The translations under genes were made by a program, and so were the position numbers. Under the pieces are notes generated by a model. The model searched no databases, was not told the origin of the DNA, and saw nothing but the letters and a program-made list of their open reading frames with translations. Shown in pieces: positions 45,600 to 59,300 of a stretch of DNA of 64,000 nucleotides; position 1 is the stretch's first letter, and each line of letters opens with the position of its first letter. The DNA is taken from NCBI RefSeq assembly GCF_905475395.1, contig NC_058341.1, positions 33,123,501-33,187,500 on the forward strand. The letters run 5' to 3'. Source of the stretch: Chrysoperla carnea. Taxonomy: Eukaryota > Arthropoda > Insecta > Neuroptera > Chrysopidae.

Positions 45600-45830
45600 G
45601 TTGCTGGCTTAGTACAAATTTTATTTATTCCCATTACTGGGATATTATTGGCTTCAATCTTTGGCCAATTAACTGAACCCATCAATGGGTCCAAGTTATC
45701 ATCCGATGAAATTATTTTAATGGCCAAGTCATGGTATATAGTACTCAGCCATTGCTGCAAAACTGGCCACCAGCAATGGACCATGACTGGGCCAATTGTA
45801 AAACCTTGTATGGGTAGGAACAAAAACTGA
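45600..45830. repeat. TGGCC-rich repeat-like block
   Basis: A block of higher GC with recurrent TTGGCC, ATGGGTCC, ATGGCC and TGGGCCAATTG motifs, unlike its flanks. Frames are open on both strands (60 and 83 codons). This fits an internally repetitive element rather than a gene. Confidence 0.4.
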
Positions 45831-45835
45831 CAGCT

Positions 45836-47456
45836 TTTTATTTAATTTAAAATTCGTTTTACAAAACTGATAATACATTTTTATCTTTCACCATCTCTTT
45901 ACAATGACTTACGAGGCTAGAATAAGAAATTGAAACTTGTTTTACCAAACTAAGGGAATTTTTATGAGAAATTTGTAAAAAGTGTCATTCAATTGTACTA
46001 TAAATAAAAAGTACACATTGAATCTAAATGTAATAATTATCCATTATTGGATAATGTTTCAGTTTTATTTAAATTATTTTTTTATCAAAAACTTTTCTAT
46101 TTTAGCACATATTTAAAATTGAATGTAAAAACAAAAGGTTTATCACAACGTTAATATTATATATTTTAATGTCTAAATTATTCACGAAATATATGCAGTA
46201 CCTTTTTCCTTACTTAAATCCCTGAAAAAAATTTTATTATAAAATATTCCAAAAGATATTGTCAAAAAAAAAATAACGTAGAGAGGAATTATCGTAAAGA
46301 GGCCACTTATATATTATATTTTACAGTGAATAGGTTGGATGTCATGACGTAATTACATAATTTTTCTGGAAATTTATTATATTTCGTGAATATGAAAATT
46401 TTATAAATATCAAAATTTAAAAAAGTTTTTGATACCCAGTGATGCAAAGACGAAAACTTGTATAAGGCAATCCTGTAAGTAGGTAGTCCATTTAATAAAA
46501 CTTTAAGTTTCTAAAGAACGATAAGGAAAGAAATTTAAAAAAAATATGATAATATAAAAATTTCAATAACTTTGAATGATTTAAAGGTGACAAAAAGAAA
46601 GAAAATACATGGACTAAGCGGATAATACAAATCGGTTTTTCTCTAAAATAATTTCGATAACTATACCTGACATTTTTGTAAGCTGATAATTAAAATGTAA
46701 TTCAATTAAAATGTATATAATTATTGTAGGAAACGATCCACCCGACTGAGGAAAACTCCGCGCCATCTGATTTGTATGGGAGCCGGTGGAAAATGTTCGC
46801 CTAAGCGTTCTCAACAAAATCTTATTCATGATAACTTGCATTTGCATTTTCGATTTACGCCCATAGGTTGAGATAGAAGTTCCCAACTCACAGACACAAT
46901 AATATTTTTTTTTTTAACATTTAAAAAACATCTGAATTTTATATTTTAGACAAGCATTTCTAAGCATTTTTTAATCTCTGATATTTTGATCTAACCATCC
47001 CGTTGTCGAGATATAAGCATTTGAAAAAAAAAAATGCGGAAATTTCGCTCAAAACTCGTTATAGACCAAACAGAAGATTATTTTGTGGCTTGTGTCACTA
47101 AAACTCACCGTTTTCGATATATAAGCATTTAAATAAAATAAAGCACATATTTTTGTCGAATAATCGTTATTGACAAAAATAAAGATTATTTTGTTGGTCT
47201 GCTCAAAAAGGTGTTGATGTTGATAAATAACAAGTGTAAGCCAAAATGAGAACAAAATACATTTGTGAATTTGTTTTCCTTAAGATTTACAAAAAGTGAT
47301 TTTATACCTTGGGGTACTTTGGAAAACTTTTCGATGCCAGGTTTGTCGATAAATGATTGTAAAATATGCCTTTTTCAATTTAGCTTTATGGCCAGTAAAT
47401 GACACTTTTTTTCTTGCTCTTGGATAAGTTTTGATTTCGTCTAAAAAATCTTTTTC
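45836..47456. other. No supported gene
   Basis: AT-rich. The less AT-rich patch at 46735-46890 ('gatccacccgactgaggaaa') may be a repeat fragment; its 90-codon minus frame has no known motif. Confidence 0.4.
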
Positions 47457-47483
47457 AGTCCTAATGACTTTTATAAGTATCAG
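47457..47483 (+). repeat. 27-bp direct repeat, left flank of copy 2
   Basis: The 27 bases from 47457 are repeated exactly at 50335-50361, at the two borders of the inserted duplicate. The last three (CAG) also belong to the start of the duplicated segment, a 3-nt microhomology. Confidence 0.9.
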
Positions 47484-48492
47484 AATGATTTAGTCCGACA
47501 TTATTTCTGATCGAAAGATTGAGTAGAAATTCTTAGTAAATATATTTTTAAATCCTTTTACCAACAAACTTAAATTATAAAAAATTAGTTTAATTTAAAC
47601 AATGTAAATCGGACTACTTACTACTCAACGAAAGAATTAGATTAGAGACATTTATTTAAAAACTCAATATAAGTTACAAGATTCGGTATCAGCAAACGTC
47701 TTAGAAACAAGTAATACCTTGTTTTCATCGATGTGACAATGATTTTATTTATGGAAATTTATAAATAAAAACATTTTACAATAATCTTCGAGAAATATGG
47801 GTAGGTATAGAAAATTCAAATATCACTTGATAATTTTAAAAAACTTGATAAACTAGCAGCTATGAAAATATATCAGACAGTTACTCAAACTTTAGAAAAA
47901 CCTGGAAGTTTTTTTTTTTCAAATTGGCCAACAGATTTTGCGAATAATTAAAAAATTAACTGCCTTTTTACCCGACTGAGGGACGTAAAGCAGTCGAATT
48001 GTACTTTTCAGTCTATACATATATATGTATGCACGTGTGTGTGTCCTTTGTGGCCAAAGAGGTTATATAACATAGAGGTTTAAAAGCATAGGAAACGCAT
48101 AACTAAGCATAACTGAATTATTGACCGCTAAAAAAGACACAAAAAAGGAGACCGTCTTCGTTCTGTGTCTCGCAGCCTGATAAAGCGCGAATATTAATAT
48201 TTTGAATTATTGTATAAACACGTGCATGTCTGTGTATATCATAGAGGTAATATACGACAGACAGAGGCAGCTATACAGTCGGGACCCGCTAAAACGCGTA
48301 TTTTTATTTTTTTTTTTTTGTTTTTAGATTTTTGACGATAACTGTATAAAGTATTAAACAATTTTATTGATTGTGGAATTCTCTGGTTTAAAAAATTGGC
48401 ATGACATGAATATGAAACGGATGCTAGCTAGAGTTGTTAAACGGAAGTCACGACTAGGTAAAAAATAAGTTTTTTTTTAAACAAAATTTAAG

Positions 48493-48500
48493 TATAAAAT
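48493..48500 (+). promoter_or_regulatory. TATA box of the copy-2 DUF1091-like gene
   Basis: TATAAAAT 65 bases upstream of the ATG at 48565. It is the intact counterpart of the box touched by the LTR insertion in copy 1. Confidence 0.55.
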
Positions 48501-48564
48501 ACTTATTTCACTTGAAATAAAATTTAGTTACAAACATATCATCTGTGCTTGAATAATATTTGTA

Positions 48565-50178
48565 ATGTTTCGTAAAGCAGTCCTATCAATTTTATTCCAT
48601 AATTTAATTTTACTAATGAATGTAATAATGGTAAGTTGGTATTCGTTTTTCGCGGTATTGGAATAAAATGATCCTAAACGGAAAGATTTTGTCATCAGAA
48701 ACCATTTTTTCATTCATGGTTTAAAAGTTGGGTCCTACGATCCGCTTGACTCGTTTACAACCTGAAACTTTCAACACGATATCTTTTTACGTGAAAAAAA
48801 ATTAATTTACAAATCTTGATATATTTTATTCTGAATTTCAACATACTGGAGATACTGGATTTCAACTTGCAATAATCAAAATAATCGTTTGGTTTCAGTC
48901 TTATTCAATGACTCCAATTGGAAATAATCATATGCTGAAATTAAACCGTTGGGAGCACTTAAGCCATGAAGGAAAGCCATACATGGAGATACCCTCGTTA
49001 GAAATAAAACAAAAAAATCAAACACATTGGAGTGTGGACGGAATTATAAGAATACGTAGTACTGATATGGATCGTTACGATTTCACGGTAAAATAACTTC
49101 GTTTACTAAAAAATGAATTTCATATAGGAATTAAAATACTTTTTTTAATTTTCAGATCCGAATGCTAACTATAAATCAGGATGTTCCAATAGACGCGGCA
49201 GATGATACTGCATATTTATGTGATGAACTAGATCAATATGATGGAGATGACAAAGACGACAATCATTACTATTTACAAGATATGTTAAAATTTTTAAATG
49301 TAACCAACATTCACTGTCCAATTCCTGAGGTAAGATTCAATTGATACGAACACTCCCCCTAAAGAATCTTTACAGTGCTTTACTACACACAGTACAACTC
49401 AAACTAAGATGATTTTGGTAACAATCAATAAGCATAAGATAAAGAAGAAGGTCGCGTATACAGGCACGAATGTCATCTGGTATTTGGGTCTTTTGAATCA
49501 TACTGTATTTACAATGGAATCAGTAAATGTTATTACGATATTATTATACAGAGCATAGTGCAGAGCAAAACCCAGAGGTTCTTCGGTCAAAACTATAATC
49601 TGCTAACTGATTGTTTTTTTTAATTATGGAGAAGGGCGTTTATGACTGGACGAAATCACTAGAGGCGTTGAAACTCGTATACTATTTTTTAACATTGTCA
49701 GTAATGGAAGCCTTCCTTTTCCTCTATCTTATACTTTTTGGTTACCTTTGGATCATTTTGAAAGCATCACTTTGATATTAATGATAATGATAATGGGCCA
49801 TTAAAATTGGTTCAACTTAAGAACTAAAAAATATTAATTGTATTGGTATTCATATTAATTGCTAGGCTTCTTACTCTTCTCGGCATTCTCAAATTAGTCA
49901 GATTTTACAAAACTCGCCATGCTGAGTTTTCTTTTCATTTCTACCATACGTTGTTTTCTTTTCAGTTTTTAATTTAACGCAGTCGGGTTTTTTTATTTAT
50001 TTTTTTATATTCTTGATTTTTTAAGGGTGACTATGCATTGAATAGTTTCGAACTTGATACAAGAAACCTCCCAGTATACGTCGAAGGCAAAAAATGGATG
50101 TTCAAAATTCTTTTTAGAGAGAAAGGTGGTATTATTACCGGAGGTCTTCATGTTTTTGCCGAAATCGAAAAAGTTTAA
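48565..50178 (+). CDS. Secreted MD-2-like/DUF1091-like protein, copy 2
   Basis: Exons 48565-48630, 48899-49087, 49156-49329 and 50026-50178, all phase 0, encode 193 residues. The signal-peptide exon is identical to copy 1. Exon 2 has 3 amino-acid changes and exon 3 has 14. Thirteen of those 14 lie in the acidic loop, residues 98-123: for example E98D, S101D, Y103T, D113Y, S122H and L123Y. Exon 4 has 4 (E-K, T-K, D-G, R-G in the stretch after WMF). Only about 4 silent changes are seen, and intron 2 is identical between copies. The length of the loop is unchanged. AATAAA is at 50204. Probable role as in copy 1, with altered binding or partner specificity as an inference. Confidence 0.75.
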
Positions 50179-50334
50179 ATAAGGTACGTACCTACTAAAA
50201 CAGAATAAATCAATCCTCTTCAAAATTTTAATATTTTGTTTTTGTAAAATTATAATTAAATAAATTGTTAAAACTAAAACTATGAGATTCACATACTGCA
50301 ATTTTTAAAAATCGTTGTCTACAAAAAATTCCTA

Positions 50335-50361
50335 AGTCCTAATGACTTTTATAAGTATCAG
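50335..50361 (+). repeat. 27-bp direct repeat, right flank of copy 2
   Basis: Exact repeat of 47457-47483 directly after the end of duplicated sequence. The uninterrupted locus is implied to have had one copy. Confidence 0.9.
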
Positions 50362-53300
50362 TGTATATAGTCCAATTTTCGCATAATAAGATATTGTTAC
50401 ACTTTTACCTAAAAATCTGATTTGATAATGACGGATATTTTATTTCACCGTTGTGTATGCTAAAACTTGTGACTTGTGAGCAGAAATAGTAAATTGTTCG
50501 CTAGAGTAAAAACATTCTTTATGTTTTAATACACGTCCAGTTCACTGAGCATATTTACAAAGAAAATTTATTTTTCTTACTACAATAATATTAAACATTT
50601 CATTTGTTTCATCTGGTGCAAATAAAACTAAAAAGAAATTAGAACAGAACAAAAGAAAAATTTAATTAGTACAGTAATTAAAGAATACAAAAAGAAATCA
50701 AATAATTTATATTTCTTATATAATAATAACAAAGTAGCTGCATAGAAGTGTATATAGTAGTCCTTTATTTCAATTGTTAACCAATTATAAATTAAACTAT
50801 ATATGCTCTCAAAAGACACGCGACCTACGGCTCCACATTAATAATAACAAGCATTGTGGATATGGCTTTTAGAAGACCGACCAATCAATTACTGTTAATT
50901 AAATCTTATCATCGTCACAATTTATATACTGCTTGTTTAATTTACACCTTGGCATAGTACATCTCTTACGAGTATGAGAAAGTACGTATGTATACATTAA
51001 GAAATGCATACAAGAAAGAGGTGTTATAGGCATGGGTTGAATGTAACTTCGATAAGCGCCAAGTTGTATACAGTACACACACCAGAAGTAGAATCGTACA
51101 GCTTTTAGGTAACCGAATCTACAACACTTTCAAGAAACATGTAACACCTTTTTCTTAGACGCATTGCTTAACGCATGTACTTTGTCATACTTGTGGGAGT
51201 AAACGAATGGTATACTTTCTTAAAACACATATCCACACGCTCACGCAAACACTTACACTAACATTATAAATATTGCAAAAATACCGATAAATGTAATGAG
51301 CATTATAGAAATCTCACAACTTTATTTCAATTTTGAGAGTGAAAACAATCACTTCTATCAAATCCGTTGAGTGTCATTGTGAAAACAAAATTTGTATATC
51401 ACAAAATTATATCACAAAACTTTTATACCACTGAACGGAAAAACGAAAATTTTTGTAAAGTCACTTGTCTTGCACAAATTTTTTCATTTTTCTTCAAGTT
51501 TCAAACTTGTCTATAATCAATCCTATTACCATTGCACCAAATAAATCTTATGTAGATAGATGTCAATTTTGGACTACTGATACCTCAAAACGTATATCAC
51601 AAAATTTTTTGTTTAATTTTTCCAGGTGAAAACAATAACTTTCTCTCGGATAATTAATAATAATAACAATATTATAAATGTAGGCACTCTCATACAGTAT
51701 TTCAAAATGAAATTTTATTTTTATTCTTGAATTCTGTAACGCCTTTTCACATACAATTACAACTTATAATATTAGCTGTATTATAATTATCTGCGTATAC
51801 ATGGTGAATAATTTGACGTATTAGTGACACGAAAATTGAACGATATTCGACTTTTTTTTCATGTTTGAGCGTAGTTTTGTTTGAAAGTACTACGCTCAAA
51901 TAAAAGAAAATTTTGAAATTTTTCATTCACTATTTTAAATGGGGATATTTTGCCTGCACTGGAACTATAGAAATTTTTCTTATTCCATTGTATCTGAAGC
52001 TGGAAAAATGAAAATTAGGAAAATTAACAGGATTTTCAAAAACAAAAGTACGCAGGGCAAGTAAAATATGATAATCAATAACATATCCTAATTTCAAATC
52101 GATATAATAGAGTAAAGGTTATAATCGCAGTGCTTGAAATTCAATTGTAACTTTCACCGTTCTTGTTTAGATAACCAATTATCTTTATAAATTTTTGTTT
52201 ACACCAATGAATATTTAATGAGAATTCTTAAAATAATTATAAAGTTTCACGCCAATCAAAGAATGTTTAATATTTGTACATCAAAGTCACAAAGTATTAA
52301 AATTTTTTGAACTCTTTATCTTGTTAAGTATATATTTCTTCTATCTTGTTAAGTTTATATTATCAAAAAAGGGCTCCACGAAGCCAAAAATTTAACGTCC
52401 ATTATTTAAACTTTCCATTATTTATAATTCGAAAAAATATTGTTAATAAACAATTGTCCAACTTGTTGAAAAATTATCTAAAATATAAATTTCCAACGGT
52501 AATTAATTCTTTCAAGTGTTTTCTTCTCTTTAATAATCTTTCTTTTTAAATTTCTTATATTAATAATTCATAAAATATTGGAAAAAAGTGAAACATCTTT
52601 TTTTTCACATTTAATTCTTTATAACAATGGTAAATTTTTATGTGCTTAAAACGCTTCACGACCATTATCTCTATATTTCATCAATTTGGACTTGTTAAAT
52701 AGACTAGAATGCAGTATGGCCATCACACCAATACTGATATAGTCCACAAAAAATTTCTAACCGTGTAGAAAATTTAGATTGAAGAACTGATTTTACTCTA
52801 TTGTGCATAGTAAAAGATCCTCATCAAAAACTTTCAAAGTAATTTTTATCTAAATCTGTTTAGATATATAAACATAACCAATTTTACGTATAAATAAAAT
52901 AATTTATATTCATCCTGTAATACGGAGCTAGTAGCAAAAATTTTATGTAATATTTATTTAGTAATCTTTAGTGTAGCCAGAAAAAGATAAAAGATTCTTT
53001 TCATTTTTACAACATACTATATTACGGTTAATATGATGGAAAAAATGGAAAAAGTACATATACCTAACCGAAGAAAAACTTAACATAATGTACATATTTA
53101 TAATAGAAAGTTTTGTCAATCAAGTGTGAAACCATCTCAAAATTTATCCGGTGTTACCATCAGAATAACAGAACTTATTTAATTTTTCACTCTAGATAAA
53201 ATTAAATAAGGAATATTTAATATTTCGGTCGGATGATAATCAAAAACTAAGGTATGTTAAAATCTCTTTTGTGCAGTAGAACTGTAAACATGGACGTAAA

Positions 53301-56300
53301 TTAATAAGAGTCTGTAGGTGTGCTGAGAATTCTGAGAAATAATTCCCATAAAAAAGAAGAAATAATACAATATGTGGAATAATACTAAAACAGTTGGGGT
53401 ACAGAGAAACAATCCCAACTATTATACGGATTGCCCATTTCTCAGTTATGCTGAAAATATTGGTTTTTGATAATAACTCGGAGAATTTTTACTTTTACTT
53501 TTTCGTTTTTGTAAAATTACTTTCACTTGCGGCAAAAGTTATTATTTTTCTGATAACTAGTACATATTTCAAAAAATATTTGTCTTAGAATGCCGTCGTA
53601 GAAAAATGAAACGTTTTCGAAGCTTATTTGATACAAAAAAAGTTATTATGTGGCACAGTTAAACACCACAAAATCGGTTGTTTATGCTAAATTGATATGA
53701 GGGAAACAGCTTCATAGTTAAAGCAAGAAAACTGTTCAGTGAAACAGAGAATTTTTAATATAAACACGTTAGTTACATAGAATAAGAAAAAAAAACAACT
53801 TTTTAAGAATATAGTTCAAATCATGGGACAGAATTTAATTTAGCCTTATTTGTGCTATAGAAGTATAGATGACAAAAATCTATTTTCTGTACTTAAGGTT
53901 GTTGTTTTGCTATGGTTATATCGACAAAAAGCTCTCAATTTTTTTAAACTTATTAAGAATAAAATTATACAATTTGAAATCGATTGGTCGAGATAAATTT
54001 ACTGAAATTCGGATAATTAACATGGAGAACATAGAAAAAGTTGTGTTTTTAACAAGTTTTTTAATTCAAGAAAAAAATTAGATATAAGATATTTTTTAAA
54101 AACTTTTATTTTCGAGATATAATTAATCAAAGTTATTTAATTTTATTGTTAAACAGAAACAATGATATTTAGAATATAAGTGGTTGAAGAGAAATGTCTA
54201 TTATCATACACACTTTAATAGTTAAAATTTTATGCCGAAGAACTTCAGTTTGTAAACATATATGTTTAATTTAATACGGTTATTTACTATAAAAACTATT
54301 TTTTAATATTTTACCACGAGTTTTTAAACAGATTGATCATTTGGTTTTCAAAGTCCCAAAATACTTGTTTGTATCCTCACTTGCCCCAATATTTAAATTT
54401 GTATTATTATCATTATACTGTTATTAACTAAATCAATCATCTGAAATGGGGTAATAATATTAACAAAAACTAGAAAAGCTTTTTTGGTAAGTATAAATAT
54501 TTATATATAAACGTAAGGCATCCTACGGAGCTTGAAAACAATTGTATGAACATTCTTTTTAAAGAATAGTATTTTTTTTAAGAATTTTTTTTATTGGCAA
54601 TCATAAAATGTAAAGAATAACGTCACACAATTTTTGTTCAAATATTATTTTTTTTATTAGTGCAAATAAAACTAAATTTAAATAAAGTGGTAAATTTATG
54701 CTTGAATGCAAACTGTACAGCCGTTAGCATTCAAATAAAAATTAAATATATTGTATAGCTACTTTGTATGCTTTTTTGTACGTACTACAAATGAAGATGA
54801 GATAATCGATAAAAAAAGTTTAATAATGAAAATTACGACATGATCATGTTAAACACACTTCCATTAAAAAAAAAACCTTATACAAGTAGAATGTTACAAA
54901 AAAATATAATAGTAATTTTCTAAAATATCAATAGTGCGAAAAAATAAAATTGCTTCTAATTTTCGGAAAGAAATTAATGCTTTCATAAAGACTAATTTGA
55001 AAATTTTATGATAACTTTCGGTTTCGATGATATTAGAGCAACTATTGGATTTTCAATAATTCTTTCCATATTGAAATTAGGTAGGGATGAAACACCACGT
55101 CAGTTATTATTCTAATAATTGAGAAAATAAAATGGTTACAAATCATTTTTGTGATTTAGTTTTAAAGCTAAAGAATGTTATGTTAATTTTTCAGATAGAA
55201 TTTCGCTTGATTTACTAGCGCGCATTCATCGTTGGTTAACACAGGCTCTAACATTCTCAAGTTAAAAAAAGTAATAAATATCTGAAATGTCGCTGTCTTA
55301 AAATAAACTCTTCGTTAAAACCGTTGCCAGCTCTCAAACTATAACGTTGTTGCAATGTGAAAATAATACAAAAAAATGTGTATTTATTTAAGTTGGATGA
55401 GTGAAAAATTTTAATGACGCAGCACGAGAGCTCCTGGCCAAAATATTCGAGGAACTCGAAATTTTCTCTAACGTACAGCTCAATGAGGTTAAGATTGCTC
55501 TTACACATATGCAATACCCAAAGCCTTGAAAAACCAAGACTAATGAATAAGATAAAAATTTTAAACCCATTACACTAAATTCGTTATCCGACGAAATGTA
55601 TAGGAGACAATTTAAGAACGTTCCTTTATCAATACATCTATGGGTCTCGTCAACTTGCTTTTACAAAGGATATACTCTACTCTGTAAGGATGTTGATAAT
55701 TTCATAAATTTTTATTTTCGTCTGTCCACACCAAAATCATAACCTAGATCACTATGTATACGATACAGGATATAAGAGATAATTAATGTAATGGTTAATT
55801 GATGCCGAGACTGCAGGCTACTTGAAGTATTCCCCTAGTACATATATATTCTAGATCACTACTATCTGTTTCACAAGAGCAGTTTATCAGAACACCTTCC
55901 ATAGTTACACCATCATTTCTATTTACTATATTTTTGTGTGCTTTGGATAGCACACGTAATGTTTGGTTAGTTATAGTTAACTGTGATAGGTTAAATCATT
56001 TAGCCGTAGTGTCCATGCAATTAAATAAAGCACACTTGTATTAAAACCCAGGCAGTATAGGAGCTGAATTCAGCATAGCAATAGCTATATGTAAGCATTT
56101 TAGAAGGATAGCAAGGTCAAAAGAATCGGTCAGCCGGCAGGCAAAAATTAAGAATCGAAATTATTCGCTTTTGTCCACTAAGCATAAATCGGTCGAATAA
56201 AAGTTTCTAATGATTAATCATAATATGTTGATAAGAAAACACAAAATTAATTTTAATAAAATTTAAGGATCATTAATATTTTACAACTCAGATGTTACAT

Positions 56301-59300
56301 GGTACTACGTCACATCATATGAACGACAATGTAAGCTTACAAAAACAAACACATATATCTTGCAAATACTTGCAGTAAAGATTTTGACTGCTGAAAGTCA
56401 ATCAAAAAATTGCTAAAAGCATTTGAAACAAAAGAGTAACTAATCCAGACAGACGAAATAATCCAAGTGACGGAAAAATGTACAGTGGCATAAACCAGTA
56501 GTTGTAAACACACAGTCTAAGTTCTACCTACTTAACCTGATGTATGCTAAGGTAAGAATCATAAAATTCATTTAATAATGTATACCAGGTATTCAAAAAG
56601 TTAATGACAGTCGATCAGGTGGTTTTTCTAGAAATAATTACGATGCCGATTGAATGCAAATTGACAAAAATTAACTACGTATTTAAGAATAAATGTCTTA
56701 AGGAAGTGCAAGTCGCGTAAAGTGAAATTTAAGGTGTCCAAGGATATTTTACGATAGTATTAGTTAGTAAATCGAGAGTTTTCGTGGAAGAAAGCGATTA
56801 TAATAAGTATAAACAATTATTTATTTATAATCAACCGTTATTTCTGGACTGTTTAATACGAACTCACTTCGGAATGACAGCGTCTATAGTACCCAATCTA
56901 CAACCAGTATGTACTGTAATGTATACGTTATCGAATTTATTGTTCAAATACGTATGTTAAAGGTCTTTATTCTCTTGATATATTTTACCCACATTAGAAT
57001 GTTGTGTCACTGTTAAATGAAGTCGCCATTAGACGATACAATTTGTGACAATGCAAATACCTTTGTCACGATTTTATTTCAGGAGTAAAGGTATACCTGC
57101 TTTGAAAAAAAAGGCTACGAAAGAATAATGAAAAGAAATACGAAATTTCCTAATTTATACCCTTACCTATGAGCCAAGTTGTGTTCAAATTCAAATATAT
57201 CTTATGAAAAATTGATTCTAGTATAGTTCGATATACTCACGTTATTTGTGAGAATGTGAGAAACACAATGGAATAACTTAGACGAAATTTTTTTGGAAAT
57301 AAACAATTGAAAATAACTACAAGTCATGAAACATTGATTAAAATAGAGGAATGTAAAACTATCTATTTAGATTTGAGTTTTAGAGACTATAAAACGCAAA
57401 TAACGGTATAAAATAGTCCAAATTCATTGTTGAATATAGTACGATATAAAGTGAATGGTTTTAGAGCTATGGTTTTACATAAAACAGCTACTATTATATA
57501 CAGATAGTACACAGAACTCCCTCTTCTATGTGGGCGATAATCACGTCAATTTAATGCATCTCAAAGATTTATAAAAATTGAAGGCTATTTCTGACTGTAT
57601 CTTGTGTATACAAAGCTTACTAGACTACTTTCAAAAGTGCTAGCTTCGATTTTTTTCTGTGCGGTAAGTTAATTTACTTTCTATTCCGAAAAGTGATTCA
57701 TAATACAAAAGTGGATTAAAATCTTCAACCACACAAACATTAAGCATCTCTTTTCAGTCGGAGAGATACACAGCCGCAGAAAAAGATAGTAAATAATAGT
57801 AATTTTATTTTCGAAATTTCGTTATTTCGAAGAATCGTTTTAATTTCATGACGTTTTTGTTATAATACGATTTTGTTTTTTTAATGCGATACATTCGAAA
57901 GCTTATATTTTTTATCATCTATTAGTTTATAAATTATTAATTTAATGTCAAAGTACTCAACAATATACGGAAATAAAAGTTTTCTAATTTTCTAAAAAGC
58001 ATTGGACCCTCGAAAGCCAAAGGTCTTAATAGGCCGAGGACATAAAAAGTTAAAAGGAAATGGTAACAAATGAAAATTAAAAACTTACAATCTTAATTGT
58101 TTAAAAATTTGACATAAATATCTCAATCGTAAATGCAAGTACCGTGAATGAGAGCTTCCTAAATTCTCGAAATAAAACTTTCATTCAATTAATCTATAGT
58201 AACATAATTTATATCCACAGTAAATAGAGTTTTCTTTCACCAAATGAATGCTAACTTGTTAGAAATGTATTTTGATTACTTTCACATTATTTAACTGTTA
58301 AAATACAAATCAAATAACATTATAGATATAAAGTTTATTTCAAAAGCTTTACAAACATAATGCTTAAGTGGTATAATATAGTAAGTGGAATGTTTAAAAT
58401 AATAAAGTACATGGAATTTTGTTGGTGAAAATTTATTTTACACATGGCATGACACATGTTATAGTCCGAGAGATTATCACCCAATCATTTTCTTTGCGCA
58501 ACGAAAAGTTTCTTGCTTACGATCGGGGAATATGTGATAAAACACGAGCTATCTGTTATCAGATAACTCAAATGTTTGTTGTATTCTTATGTACTTTGAA
58601 TGTATACATCAAAAAGAACCAAAAAATTAGTTTTTCTTAATATTATTCGTAATCCAAAAGATCCGTCAATCCGTGGCTATAAAAACGAATTAAATCCAAA
58701 ATGTTTTCAAAATCCCATGTCTCACTCAAATTGAGAATTTTAAGATTCGCGTATATTCTTCCGATTTTAGCATACGAAATCCCCCCCCCCTGCCGACTAC
58801 AAATAATTCAGAAGGTTTGAAAGAAGTTAGGAAAAATTTGTTCTAATTCATATAGTCAAAAAACGTAACTGCTAGAAAACAGAAACATTGAACCATCGTG
58901 AAAAGTATTGTTAATGTATACTCGGGTTCTATCATGAATATTTGTGTTTGACAAGGATGTTAGGCAGCCAGATTGCTCCAATCGTCTTCAAGATCGGGCA
59001 GAGGTGTTATCGAAAATCTCATTAGTACGATTCATTAGTTTATGATGAAATAAAACAAATATCCACACATTAAAAAGCCCTTTGAGCCAAAAAGAACAAC
59101 GAAAAAATAACATACCTGCATTCAAACTTGGATTAGATATGATCTAGCCTTGTTGCGAGAATGTTCGATTTGAACAGACGCTAGAATTTGCGTCCTAGGT
59201 ACCAGTTAAGGTCAATCCTAACGAAGATCCCCAACTTACCTGCCAATAAGACGCTTTTTCTACTAACAACAAAAACGATTCATGAATCCGATTTTCGAAT

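Larger units (their letters stand above)
47481..50331 (+). repeat. Segmental duplication, copy 2
   Basis: Direct copy of 30146-38104 without the LTR element. It includes the upstream dispersed repeat (about 47970-48295), the promoter and all four exons. It has 70 bases in intron 1 (48661-48730) that copy 1 lacks. The flanking 27-bp direct repeats indicate that this copy was inserted into the locus. Confidence 0.95.
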
